64,000 nt of DNA from GW2011-AR15 sp964428335 (lineage in GTDB: Archaea > Nanobdellota > Nanobdellia > Woesearchaeales > GW2011-AR15), in the NCBI GenBank assembly GCA_964428335.1, contig CAYRXW010000005.1:62001-126000 (forward strand), read 5' to 3'. The notes under the pieces are model-generated. The model worked only from the letters and a program-made list of their open reading frames with translations, was not told the origin of the DNA and made no database searches. A program made the translations under genes and the position numbers. Shown here piece after piece: positions 25,436 through 33,905 of the stretch; the first letter of the stretch is position 1, and each line of letters opens with the position of its first letter.

Positions 25436-26618
25436 TTGCTTTGACCTCTTTAAAAGTTAAGAGTTTTTCTCTATAATACTCATATTGTTTTCTTCTTGCT
25501 TCTAATTCTGCTGGAAGACCAATAGAGATATCATTAACAAGAGCATCGAATTTATCAAGGAGTTTAACTATTCGTTCTTGTTCTTTAAGTGAAGGAAGTG
25601 GGATTCTTGCTTTTTCTAATCCATTAGAATTAATTGATGATATCTTTCCAGAAGAAATAAAGCTTTTTATTTGAGAATGAAATTTTTTTGTTCTTAAAAA
25701 ATATGAAATGTATTTTGGGTTTATTTTGTGTGAAAATATATAGCAAGCGTCATGAATAACAATATCTGCATCACCTAGCCAAGCAACACCTAAACCTATA
25801 TCCTCAATTGTTTCACCAGCTGCAACAATAATAACGTCTCCTGGATGTGCAACTCTTAATTTTTTTGCTAACTCAGGTTTTAGAAATGATTTTGACTTTT
25901 CAGCCCAAATATTATAATGAGTATACATTTCACCATAATGTATACATGGAACTCCCTCAGTCACAATATCATCTTTAACAAATCTTCTACCCCTAAGAAA
26001 ACTACCAATTTCTCCGAGTGACTTATTTTCAATATTTTCAACATTAAACATTTCTTCACGATAATATTCATACTGTTTCTTTCTTGCTTCCAGCTCCGCT
26101 TCCAGCTCCGCTTCCAGCTCCGCTTCCAGCTCCGTAAAATTATCAAATATTTTAATTATTTCTTCTTGGACTGGGAGAGGTGGGAGAGGAATTTGAAACT
26201 TTTCTATCATTGGTTTTCTAATTGATTTTACAGTTGCATTTACAGATTTTTTTAAGATATAAGGTAAGAAATTATCATATAAAAAATAATAGGCGAACTT
26301 TGTTAGTATCTTTTTGTTAGTAAAATGAATACGATATGCTCTTTGATGCAAAGCGTATTTTCCATTCACATAATGAAAGATTTCACCAACTCCACCTTCA
26401 CCAGGAATTAATATAGCTTCTTCATCAAATTCATAAGTATTTATTAACTTAACAAACTTTGAACGAACAAACAAGGGATACTTACCATTTTCAACTGCTT
26501 CATTCCCATTGCTACTCCCAGTACCAACTTCAGCAACTGCCCTCAATTCTTTAAACTCAACACCCTCTGGACAAAGTTCATTAATTAATCTATCAAGCTT
26601 ATTGGAATTCCTAACCAT
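25428..26618 (-). CDS. hsdS: Type I restriction enzyme, specificity subunit (HsdS)
   Basis: The 396-residue DNA-recognition subunit. Two target-recognition domains (about 20-150 and 195-350) are each followed by a conserved helix: IPLPPLPVQEEIIKIFDNF with ARKKQYEYYREEM, and IPLPSLKEQERIVKLLDKF with ARRKQYEYYREKL. The first helix carries four copies of ELEA (163-178); the second has one. Each domain reads half of a split target and the helix sets the gap between halves. It starts 2 nt after hsdM and overlaps prrC by 8 nt. Confidence 0.93.
   Translation of the reverse strand: MVRNSNKLDRLINELCPEGVEFKELRAVAEVGTGSSNGNEAVENGKYPLFVRSKFVKLINTYEFDEEAILIPGEGGVGEIFHYVNGKYALHQRAYRIHFTNKKILTKFAYYFLYDNFLPYILKKSVNATVKSIRKPMIEKFQIPLPPLPVQEEIIKIFDNFTELEAELEAELEAELEARKKQYEYYREEMFNVENIENKSLGEIGSFLRGRRFVKDDIVTEGVPCIHYGEMYTHYNIWAEKSKSFLKPELAKKLRVAHPGDVIIVAAGETIEDIGLGVAWLGDADIVIHDACYIFSHKINPKYISYFLRTKKFHSQIKSFISSGKISSINSNGLEKARIPLPSLKEQERIVKLLDKFDALVNDISIGLPAELEARRKQYEYYREKLLTFKEVKANG
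26086..26133. repeat. Four perfect 12-bp repeats in hsdS
   Basis: Unit GCTTCCAGCTCC, four identical copies in a row, encoding ELEA x4 in the first spacer helix. Because 12 bp is four codons, gain or loss of a copy keeps the frame and changes helix length. This resembles the TAEL repeats of EcoR124I. Confidence 0.85.
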
Positions 26619-26620
26619 CT

Positions 26621-28183
26621 TTATTTTCCGCTTTCAATTTCGCCAACAATTTTATCAATTGCAGTTCTAAGTTCATGCTGTTTTTTTACGATTTCAGAAA
26701 TTTGTTTATTAAGTTGAATGATATCAACAACTTCGTTTGTATCTTCCTGTTCTACATAGCTTGAAACTGCAATATTATAATCATTTTCTGCAATCGTTTT
26801 ATTATCTACTAATTTAGCAAAATACGTAACATCTTTACGATTTTTGAATGCATCAATAATTTTATTTAGGTTTTCATCACTCAACTTATTTTTATTTCCT
26901 CCGCGAACAAATTCAGCAGATGCATCGATAAATAAGGTATTATTATCTTTCTTGCTTTTTTTAAGCACGATTATACAGGTTGCAATTGTAGTTCCAAAAA
27001 ATAGATCCGGTGGTAACTGAATAACCGCGTCAACATAATTATTATCAACCAAATATTTTCTGATTTTTTGCTCTGCTCCACCCCTATAAAGTACACCAGG
27101 GAATTCAACTATTGCAGCAGTTCCACTTGTAGAAAGCCATGATAGCATATGCATTGTAAAAGCTAAATCTGCTTTGCTTTTAGGTGCCAAAACTCCTGCT
27201 GGAGAAAAACGAGGATCATTAATTAATATGGGATTAGAATCTCCTTCCCATTGTATTGAATAAGGGGGATTAGAGACAATTGCATCAAATGGCTCATCAT
27301 CCCAATGTTTAGGATGTGTAAGTGTATTGCCATGCGCGATGTTAAAATGATTGTAGTTAATATCATGCAAGAACATATTAATACGACATAGGTTAAAAGT
27401 TGTTAAGTTAATTTCTTGCCCAAAAAAACCTTGACGAACATTTTCTTTTCCGAGAACTTTAGCAAATTTAAGTAACAAAGAACCAGAACCACAAGCAGGG
27501 TCATATACTTTATTTAGTTCTTTTTTGCCAATAATCGTAATTCTAGCCAAAAGTTCGCTAACTTCTTGAGGTGTAAAAAATTCTCCTCCTGACTTTCCGG
27601 CACTGCTGGCATACATTGTCATTAAAAATTCATAAGCATCGCCAAAAGCATCAATAGTATTGTCTGAATAATTTCCAAGACCAAGTTCACTTATTGATTC
27701 TAAAAGCTTAACAAGCTGTTTATTTCTATGCTCTACTGTGTTTCCTAGCTTATTTGAATTTACATCTAAGTCATCAAATAATCCTTTTAAGTCTTCTTCG
27801 CTTTCTGTTCCCTTTGCAGAATTTTCAATATTCTTAAAAACCGCAGACAAGGTTTCATTCAAATTAGGATCATTACGTGCTTTTCTAGTGACATTCTTGA
27901 ATAATTCACTTGATAGAATATAAAATCCTTTTTCCTTAACAGTGTCAGCTCTGCCAAGTTCAGCTTCTTCATCAGATAAGTTAGCATAATCAAAATCTTT
28001 CTTTCCAGAACGCCTTTCATCATCATTAATATAATTAGTAAGATTTTCGCTAATAAAGCGATAAAAAAGTATTCCTAAAACATATTGTTTAAAATCCCAC
28101 CCATCAACACTACCTCTTAGATTGTTTGCAATTTGCCAAATAGTTCGATGCAATTCTGATCGTTCTTGCTCTTTTGATGCCAT
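26621..28183 (-). CDS. hsdM: Type I restriction enzyme, methyltransferase subunit (HsdM)
   Basis: The 520-residue adenine-N6 methyltransferase subunit. The helical N-terminal domain (1-160) contains LRGSVDGWDFKQYVLGILFY. The catalytic domain has GGEFFTPQEV (199-208), the SAM-binding DPACGSGSLL (from 228) and the catalytic NPPY (305-308). LPPDLFFGTTIATCIIVLKK is the usual segment after it. It is the first gene of hsdM-hsdS-prrC-hsdR. The 270-nt AT-rich gap upstream, shared with the divergent rhomboid gene, holds the promoters and no further gene. Confidence 0.95.
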   Translation of the reverse strand: MASKEQERSELHRTIWQIANNLRGSVDGWDFKQYVLGILFYRFISENLTNYINDDERRSGKKDFDYANLSDEEAELGRADTVKEKGFYILSSELFKNVTRKARNDPNLNETLSAVFKNIENSAKGTESEEDLKGLFDDLDVNSNKLGNTVEHRNKQLVKLLESISELGLGNYSDNTIDAFGDAYEFLMTMYASSAGKSGGEFFTPQEVSELLARITIIGKKELNKVYDPACGSGSLLLKFAKVLGKENVRQGFFGQEINLTTFNLCRINMFLHDINYNHFNIAHGNTLTHPKHWDDEPFDAIVSNPPYSIQWEGDSNPILINDPRFSPAGVLAPKSKADLAFTMHMLSWLSTSGTAAIVEFPGVLYRGGAEQKIRKYLVDNNYVDAVIQLPPDLFFGTTIATCIIVLKKSKKDNNTLFIDASAEFVRGGNKNKLSDENLNKIIDAFKNRKDVTYFAKLVDNKTIAENDYNIAVSSYVEQEDTNEVVDIIQLNKQISEIVKKQHELRTAIDKIVGEIESGK

Positions 28184-28453
28184 ATTACTATTTAAAAATC
28201 ATATTCATTAAATATGTTTTGCTCTTTTTTTTATAGTTTATTAATTAATCATTTCGTAAAAAAATAGAGAAAAATTCATCTTTTCTTCATTTTTTTAGAA
28301 AAAATGCTTTAAAAGCCAAAGAAAAACTTAGAGAACTTTTCAAAACCAACCAAAAAGATAAATAATAATAAATTCTTAATCCACATCTCCCAACACCTAT
28401 CCCTTTACAATCATTACTATACCCTTATAACCTCCATCCCATTCCCATATCAT

Positions 28454-29086
28454 ATGAACAAGAAATCCCAGTTCTTCCCTATAGCTGATGATAATCCTGT
28501 CTCTAGATTTCCTTTCGTGAATTGGATATTGATTGTCGCTAACATCGCCATCTTCATCATCTCGCTGAGTGATTTTGAGAATATAATAAGTGTTTTCGGT
28601 TTCACGCCTGCTGATTTCAGCATTATTACGTTATTCACAAGCATGTTCCTGCATGGTAGCATCGCTCACCTGCTTGGCAATATGTGGTTCCTGTTCATCT
28701 TCGGAGATAATATCGAGGATAGGTTCGGCCATCTGAAATACATCCTTTTCTACATGCTTAGCGGGATTGCTGCATCATTCGCCCATTTCCTGCTTAATAT
28801 CAATTCTTCAATACCTGCAATCGGAGCCAGCGGAGCCATAAGCGGAGTGCTTGGGGCATATCTGGTATTTTTCCCAAATGCAGGTGTATATGTATCAGGA
28901 AGTTACGGACATAGTGGCAAAGTATCAGCGAAACTCATGTTATTGATGTGGTTTGGCATCCAGCTGTTCAGCAGCGTCTTCTCTCTTTTTGGTGTAGAGA
29001 GCAGCATCGCTTTTTTTGCGCATGTAGGCGGGTTTATTTTTGGAGCTATTGGCGCATTGATATATAGGACAGCTGTAAAGAGATAG
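28454..29086 (+). CDS. Rhomboid family intramembrane serine protease
   Basis: A 210-residue six-helix membrane protease. The oxyanion-side motif HLLGNMW supplies H72 and N76, the nucleophile is S126 in GASGAISGVLGAYL, and the general base is H190 in AHVGGFIFGAIGAL. It cleaves transmembrane helices of other proteins; the substrate is unknown. It is divergent from the restriction operon and has no clear tie to it. Confidence 0.92.
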   Translation: MNKKSQFFPIADDNPVSRFPFVNWILIVANIAIFIISLSDFENIISVFGFTPADFSIITLFTSMFLHGSIAHLLGNMWFLFIFGDNIEDRFGHLKYILFYMLSGIAASFAHFLLNINSSIPAIGASGAISGVLGAYLVFFPNAGVYVSGSYGHSGKVSAKLMLLMWFGIQLFSSVFSLFGVESSIAFFAHVGGFIFGAIGALIYRTAVKR

Positions 29087-29098
29087 ATTCTAGGGGTC

Positions 29099-29117
29099 TT
29101 AGGGGATGTGCCCCTAA
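29099..29117 (+). terminator. Stem-loop after rhomboid gene
   Basis: TTAGGGG - ATGTG - CCCCTAA: a perfect 7-bp GC-rich stem 12 nt after the rhomboid stop. No long T-run follows, so termination or mRNA 3'-end protection is only a guess. Confidence 0.4.
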
Positions 29118-29152
29118 TCCATTATCTTAATTCTTCGTATTCAAAAACTAAT

Positions 29153-29160
29153 TTTATATA
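29153..29160 (+). promoter_or_regulatory. TATA box of LEA14-like gene
   Basis: TTTATATA lies 25-32 nt before the ATG at 29185, implying a leaderless transcript. Confidence 0.55.
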
Positions 29161-29184
29161 CCCTAACATACTCCCATATCCATC

Positions 29185-29697
29185 ATGAAAAAACTAATCC
29201 CATTCATCATTATATTCATCATCCTAACTTATCTTGGATTATATGCGTATTCCCTTTCAAGGATTGAAGTGAGTTCAGTTGATTTTACTGATATTAGGAG
29301 TGTTAATTCCACAGGGTTTTTTTTGGATGGGGAAATAAAGCTGTTTAATAATGGGACTGTGGGTGTTTTCATTGATAGGGTTGAATATGAGATAGTGCTT
29401 GATTTTAGCAATGAAAGCCTTTCCAAAGGTGTTATCAATGGTGAAAGCATAAGGAAAGGTGAATTTAATGACCTAAGCTTGAGTTCAGAGATATCATGGA
29501 ACCCAGCAAAAGATGCGGCGCTTGGACTTATCATGAGAAAAGATATCAATGCCACTGTTTCTGGCTATGTCTATATCATTGATATGGGCTTTTTTGAACT
29601 AAAGGTTCCTTTTTCGGAGACTATTGATATAAAACCTTTACTTTGGGATTTCATACAGTCCAAGATAAAGAATGCGCTTGAGAACTTATTCGGATAA
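29185..29697 (+). CDS. LEA14-like (LEA type 2) membrane-anchored protein
   Basis: A 170-residue protein with an N-terminal membrane helix (about 4-24) and one extracytoplasmic beta-sandwich resembling the LEA type 2/WHy domain: GEIKLFNNGTVGVFIDRVEYEI followed by INGESIRKGEF and SEISWNP. Such domains occur in many archaeal surface proteins; a role in stress tolerance is known only for plant members. The call rests on fold pattern, not on a strong motif. Confidence 0.6.
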   Translation: MKKLIPFIIIFIILTYLGLYAYSLSRIEVSSVDFTDIRSVNSTGFFLDGEIKLFNNGTVGVFIDRVEYEIVLDFSNESLSKGVINGESIRKGEFNDLSLSSEISWNPAKDAALGLIMRKDINATVSGYVYIIDMGFFELKVPFSETIDIKPLLWDFIQSKIKNALENLFG

Positions 29698-29706
29698 AAA
29701 GAGGTT

Positions 29707-30048
29707 TTAATGAAGATATTCTACCTTTGCGCCTTTTGGCACAAGGTTTTCAAGGCCGCTTCTCCTAAGGATATAGGTGTCTTCTGCTTTCTTTACAGAA
29801 ACAGGAACTGTGCTACTCATCATGACACTGCATCTGAACGCACCTTCGCCTTCATGCCTTTGGTATGCTTCCCGAAATTTTTGGAATGCGTGGCCATATG
29901 AAGTCACTGTATTCCCAAATTTAGACAGTTCATCATAGGATGTTATCATGACTGCAAGATTACCTTGGCTATCAAGAATGAAACCATCAATGAAATCAAA
30001 ATCAGCCATAAGCCCCAAAAGGCCTTTCCTATATGCCTGTATGTCCAT
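29707..30048 (-). CDS. Hypothetical protein, no recognised family
   Basis: A 113-residue protein (MDIQAYRKGLLGLMADFDF...) predicted as mixed alpha/beta and soluble, with VPVSVKKAEDTYILRR before the C-terminus. The ATG at 30048 is chosen over one 33 codons upstream because the longer reading would cover the 26-bp repeated element at 30098-30123. It faces the LEA14-like gene with 9 nt between stops. I cannot assign a function. Confidence 0.45.
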   Translation of the reverse strand: MDIQAYRKGLLGLMADFDFIDGFILDSQGNLAVMITSYDELSKFGNTVTSYGHAFQKFREAYQRHEGEGAFRCSVMMSSTVPVSVKKAEDTYILRRSGLENLVPKGAKVEYLH

Positions 30049-30097
30049 AAAGAGATGAAAAGAAAACTGGGTTAAAAAAGTATCTGAACATATCCTG

Positions 30098-30123
30098 CAG
30101 TGGACAAAAAATGCAGTGGACAT
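30098..30123 (+). repeat. 26-bp element, copy 2 (two CASTGGACA half-sites)
   Basis: CAGTGGACA occurs twice, 16 bp apart. It matches the copy at 19582-19607 at 22 of 26 positions and lies in the opposite orientation. It precedes a TATA-like TATATAATA and an 11-codon ORF (30148-30183), and is about 50 nt upstream of the minus-strand gene ending at 29707. Confidence 0.55.
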
Positions 30124-30147
30124 TTGCTCGTAAGGTATATAATACAT

Positions 30148-30183
30148 ATGATGATAAAAGAAGACGCCATCAGGCTGTTCTAG
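30148..30183 (+). pseudogene. Possible N-terminal stub of a second BRO-like gene
   Basis: ATG-initiated ORF of 11 codons, MMIKEDAIRLF, then TAG. It looks like the start of BRO/DinD-like proteins (acidic stretch, then AI-x-LF) and lies behind the same 26-bp element as the stub at 19413. The ATG is very close to the TATA-like sequence, so if transcribed the start may not be used. Weak on its own; listed because of the shared upstream element. Confidence 0.25.
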
Positions 30184-30228
30184 GACAGGAAAGTAAGGGT
30201 CAAATTTTTCAAAGTTGCTAATTATAAC

Positions 30229-30414
30229 TCACTTATAGAAAGGACACAGCCTGCATGCATCAGCTACTACATCAGGTATTATGGTTTCTGGGCAATCTGG
30301 AAATGTTCCTCTGCAGTTTGGGTATTTCTTCTTGCCTTTTGAAAATGAATCCTGCTCTTTTGCCCATTCTGGCACATTTACATGGACTTTCTTATGGCTT
30401 GGTGATTTTCCCAT
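30229..30414 (-). CDS. Small four-cysteine protein, unknown
   Basis: A 61-residue protein with a basic N-terminus and four cysteines (C34, C41, C54, C57) in YPNCRGTFPDCPE and ACRLCPFYK. The spacing would allow one zinc or Fe-S site. The ending resembles small cysteine proteins I associate with DPANN genomes, but I cannot name a family. It stands alone on the minus strand. Confidence 0.5.
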   Translation of the reverse strand: MGKSPSHKKVHVNVPEWAKEQDSFSKGKKKYPNCRGTFPDCPETIIPDVVADACRLCPFYK

Positions 30415-30521
30415 TCTTAATTAGTTAGGACTTAGATGTTATTTATATCTGTTGTCAATAACAATTGTTAATTTTTTAAAAAACAGCAACGCTTAAAACC
30501 CAGTTAAAAATCTAGAGTAAT

Positions 30522-30806
30522 ATGGCAATAAAAATAAACGCATCACATATACTTGTAAAGACTGAAGAAGAAGCTAAAGCAATAAAAGCTGAATTAGACT
30601 CTGGAAAATCATTTGAAGACCTTGCTAAGCTTAAATCTATGTGCCCTTCAAAGAAGCAGGGAGGAAACCTTGGCTGGTTCACTCATGGCATGATGGTCAA
30701 GGAATTTGAAAAAAGCGCTTTTTCAATGAAAAAAGGGCAGGTTTCACAGCCAGTAAAGACGCAGTTTGGATATCATATCATAAAAGTCAATGAGACGTGG
30801 GGTTAA
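30522..30806 (+). CDS. Parvulin-type peptidyl-prolyl isomerase
   Basis: A 94-residue single-domain parvulin. It opens INASHILVKTEEEAKAI, contains CPSKKQGGNLGWF and KEFEKSAFSMKKGQVS, and ends KTQFGYHIIKVNE, all standard for the family. No signal peptide is present, so it acts in the cytoplasm on prolyl bonds of folding proteins. Confidence 0.93.
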   Translation: MAIKINASHILVKTEEEAKAIKAELDSGKSFEDLAKLKSMCPSKKQGGNLGWFTHGMMVKEFEKSAFSMKKGQVSQPVKTQFGYHIIKVNETWG

Positions 30807-30847
30807 ATCTTCCTGGAGCAGATTAAAAACAATAGATTCTTACTCAG

Positions 30848-30858
30848 TTTTATATATT
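30848..30858 (+). promoter_or_regulatory. TATA box of nucleotidyltransferase gene
   Basis: TTTTATATATT lies 23-33 nt before the ATG at 30881, a leaderless spacing. Confidence 0.5.
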
Positions 30859-30880
30859 AAGTCTTAACTCCTTTGTTATC

Positions 30881-32320
30881 ATGACCAATGAATCTTATGA
30901 AATCATATACCTAAATGCTGGAAAAGGAAAAAGAACCTGGCCTTTAGCACTTGTCTCTTCACTTAATTTCCTCTCTAAATCCTTGCTAAGGATGATGGGT
31001 TTCTCACAGTTTGAATCCCAGGTATATGAGCATATGCCAGATATTCCACAAAACCTGCATATCATTGCAAAGGAAAAGGAAAACAGGAAAGACCTGCTTG
31101 AAAGGATACACCAGGAAGATGGACATATTTTTGGTTTTGAAAATGTATCATGGACGCATCCTCTGAAAGATCCAAGCAATACTGGAAGCGGGCTTGCGCT
31201 CTGCCAGGCTATACTTGACCAACCTGATCTGACAGGCATAGCTGTCGTGCTCCCTAATGATAATTATTTTCATCTGTCCATAGATGACGCTGTAAGGAAA
31301 CACAAGGAATCTGGAGCAGTCATTACAGTTCTTGAGACAATAGTTGATGGAAACGATGCAAAAAAATACGGTTTAATAAAAAAAGCAGGTGACCTTGTAG
31401 AAAAAATGGGTGAAAAAATTAAAACTTTCACCGGAATGTCAAAATTTCTTGGATATAAAGTAACTGGAACTTCTAAAGTCTCTGTAAATGGTGGAGCTTA
31501 TATTATAAATGTCGATAAAATTAGGGAACTAATTAATGATGCTCAGGATAGATGGATCGCAAATATAATGGCAGAACAGGGTGAATTCGATATTGCCACA
31601 CATCTTATACCTGGAATCCTTGAGAGGAAACTTACAATAGGCACATACGCTGTAGAAAAGTGGGCTGATCTTGGTGGGCTTGGCCTTATACTAAAGACAA
31701 TGCATAGGGTCTTATCTGGAGAATTCCCATATTTTCAGGAAAGGCTCAGGAATGAGAACCACTATGTAGAGCTTCCTGGCAATGTATGGATACACAACAA
31801 GTCCTATAGGGAAAACCTGATGAACGGGAAAACTCTTGAGGAGCTCATGAATTCAACGGGACCTGATAAGGTAACTATTGGGCCAAATGTATATATCGGT
31901 TCAAATTGCTATATCTATCCAGGCGCTTCAATTCAGAATAGCAATATTGAGAAAGATACTATGGTAGGTAGCTGTGCAAATATTTCAGGCAGTTATATCT
32001 CAATGGGTACGCAGATTGCAGATAATGCTGTGCTTCAAAACTCACTGACCTCAGATGGCACAAAAATAGGTCCATATGCTAACATAACAAAATCTGTTGT
32101 CGGTGCTGATATCAATGTCCCAACAGGTGTTACTTTAAATGAAGTAGTTGTATGGCCCCAGTACAAATTTAACGGAGAAAACATATCTTATACAAAAGAA
32201 GTATTGTTAAATAAGCCAGTCATGAGAGCTAACCTAAAGACACTTGTAAATGGCGAAGATTGCTACTGGCCTACAAGGAAGCATCAGCGTGAACTGCTAC
32301 ACGAAGTATCATTACTCTAG
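30881..32320 (+). CDS. Sugar nucleotidyltransferase with left-handed beta-helix domain
   Basis: A 479-residue protein. The N-terminal half is a GT-A-type nucleotidyltransferase with a modified start motif LNAGKGKRTWPLA (usual form G-x-G-x-R) and a metal loop VLPNDNYFHL. The C-terminal part (about 320-440) is a hexapeptide left-handed helix (VTIGPNVYIGSNCYIYPGAS). The order recalls GlmU/GlgC-like enzymes, but the spacing differs from the GlmU at 9615. The sugar and the role of the C-terminal domain are not clear. Its own promoter suggests a single-gene unit. Confidence 0.75.
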   Translation: MTNESYEIIYLNAGKGKRTWPLALVSSLNFLSKSLLRMMGFSQFESQVYEHMPDIPQNLHIIAKEKENRKDLLERIHQEDGHIFGFENVSWTHPLKDPSNTGSGLALCQAILDQPDLTGIAVVLPNDNYFHLSIDDAVRKHKESGAVITVLETIVDGNDAKKYGLIKKAGDLVEKMGEKIKTFTGMSKFLGYKVTGTSKVSVNGGAYIINVDKIRELINDAQDRWIANIMAEQGEFDIATHLIPGILERKLTIGTYAVEKWADLGGLGLILKTMHRVLSGEFPYFQERLRNENHYVELPGNVWIHNKSYRENLMNGKTLEELMNSTGPDKVTIGPNVYIGSNCYIYPGASIQNSNIEKDTMVGSCANISGSYISMGTQIADNAVLQNSLTSDGTKIGPYANITKSVVGADINVPTGVTLNEVVVWPQYKFNGENISYTKEVLLNKPVMRANLKTLVNGEDCYWPTRKHQRELLHEVSLL

Positions 32321-32376
32321 AAATTTTTGCCTGGTTTTTCACAACCTTTAAATCCATAGCTCTATATTATATTGTG

Positions 32377-33210
32377 ATGCCTAAAAAGAAATCCAAAAAA
32401 ACATCTGTAAAAAAAGAAAATAAGAACCTTATCAAGGTACTATCTTTTCCTTTTGTATTACTGCAGTTTTTGGTGATGCTGCCATTCCGGATAATATCTT
32501 TCTTCTATAATTTAGCAATCAAGGTGAACAAGAAAACAAAGGAGATAAAGGTAAAGAAAGCAAGGGAAGCTATCGAAGCCAGGTATGAAGATTTTAAGAT
32601 AATTGAGCAGTATTCAGGGGATATAAAAAAGTGGGAGAGGACACTTCCAAAGAGTTCAATTGGAATAATCATAGGTGCAAGAGGGAAAGGCAAGTCAGCT
32701 CTAGGAATAAAGATACTTGAGAACCTTAAAGCCATGAATAAGAAAAGCCTTTGCGCAATGGGGTTCAACCAGGAAGATATGCCTGCATGGATAACTGTTG
32801 CAGGAGATATAAAGGACATCCCTTCAAATTCCTTTGTCCTTATTGATGAAGGAGGAATTTTATTTTCTTCAAGAAGATCAATGACTGATGCAAACCAATT
32901 GCTTTCAGATTTGATACTGATTTCAAGGCATAAGAGCTTAAGCATATTATTCATAAGCCAGAATTCTGCAAACCTTGATATAAACATACTTAGGCAGGCT
33001 GATTACCTGCTGCTAAAGCCTTCTTCTTTGCTCCAGATTGATTTTGAAAGGAAGAAAATAAAGGAATTATATGATGAAGTAAAAGAGCAGTTCGAGAAAT
33101 TCCAGGAACATAAAGGGCTAACTTACATATATTCTGAAGATTTCAGAGGCTTTGTCAATAATCCCCTTCCAAGTTTTTGGACAATGGATATCAGTAAGAG
33201 CTTTAAATGA
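32377..33210 (+). CDS. Zot-like P-loop ATPase
   Basis: A 277-residue protein with a basic N-terminus, a hydrophobic helix pair (about 20-48) and an ATPase domain: Walker A GARGKGKS (100-107), Walker B FVLIDEGG (D157, E158), then ISRHKSLSILFISQNSANLD. This pattern fits the zonular occludens toxin (Zot)/pI-like ATPases of filamentous phages and related DNA-pumping proteins. The ATG at 32377 is preferred over a GTG just upstream. It converges on radC with abutting stops. Whether it comes from a virus cannot be told from one gene. Confidence 0.65.
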   Translation: MPKKKSKKTSVKKENKNLIKVLSFPFVLLQFLVMLPFRIISFFYNLAIKVNKKTKEIKVKKAREAIEARYEDFKIIEQYSGDIKKWERTLPKSSIGIIIGARGKGKSALGIKILENLKAMNKKSLCAMGFNQEDMPAWITVAGDIKDIPSNSFVLIDEGGILFSSRRSMTDANQLLSDLILISRHKSLSILFISQNSANLDINILRQADYLLLKPSSLLQIDFERKKIKELYDEVKEQFEKFQEHKGLTYIYSEDFRGFVNNPLPSFWTMDISKSFK

Positions 33211-33867
33211 TTAATCCAGCATCCCTCTCTCCCTGAAGCTGAAGTATCCTTCACCAATTATCACATGATCCAATAGCTTTATGTCAAGTAACTCCCCAGA
33301 TTCTTTCATCCTTTGAGTTATTTCAATGTCTTCTGAACTTGGCTCAGTTGAATTTGAAGGATGGTTATGTATTAAAATGAATGATTTTGCTGATTTTCTT
33401 ATCGCTTCCTTAAGTATCTCTCTTGGATGGACCAATGATGCATCAAGTATGCCTAAAGAGATTAATTCTGGTTTTCCTATTATCTGGTTTTTTGAATCTA
33501 GATAAATTCCAAAAAGATGCTCTTTCTTCTCTTCTTTTAAGTATTTCATGATATTATATATGTCGTTTGCGTTTCTTATCATTACCTTTGAATCTTTTTT
33601 TGCTGCGTTTCTTCTTGAGAATTCATATAATGCAATTATCTGCATTGCTTTTGCATCCCCAATGCCTTTAATTTTTTTCATCTCTTCCAAAGACAGGTCT
33701 GATAAATTCTCCTTAAGAAGCCTATTTGACATGTCAATTATATTCTCGTCCCTTGTGCCTTTCTGAAGTATTATTGCAAGAAGCTCTGCATCGCTTAGAG
33801 AAGAGACGCCAAATCTCAATAATCTCTCTCGAGGTTGGCTTTCTATCGGAAGATCTTTTATCTTCAT
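33211..33867 (-). CDS. radC: RadC/JAB-domain protein
   Basis: A 218-residue RadC-type protein: the N-terminal UPF0758 start LPIESQPRERLLRFG and SDAELLAIILQKGT, a helix-hairpin-helix KIKGIGDAKAMQI, and the JAMM metal site HNHPSNSTEPSSED. Despite the name, a repair role is unproven; RadC genes often sit in mobile or phage-derived regions. It is more typical of bacteria, so transfer is possible. It is next to the Zot-like ATPase. Confidence 0.9.
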   Translation of the reverse strand: MKIKDLPIESQPRERLLRFGVSSLSDAELLAIILQKGTRDENIIDMSNRLLKENLSDLSLEEMKKIKGIGDAKAMQIIALYEFSRRNAAKKDSKVMIRNANDIYNIMKYLKEEKKEHLFGIYLDSKNQIIGKPELISLGILDASLVHPREILKEAIRKSAKSFILIHNHPSNSTEPSSEDIEITQRMKESGELLDIKLLDHVIIGEGYFSFRERGMLD

Positions 33868-33905
33868 AAAATTTCATTTCATCATGAAATATTAATAGTT
33901 TATCA

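Noticed and set aside
26086..26133. A CRISPR-like or other non-coding repeat array
   Set aside because: The 12-bp units are contiguous, without spacers, in frame, and encode the ELEA helix of HsdS.
19582..30123. Terminal inverted repeats of a transposon
   Set aside because: The two 26-bp elements are inverted to each other, but there is no transposase, no target duplication and each precedes a TATA-like sequence and short ORF. A regulator site is more likely.
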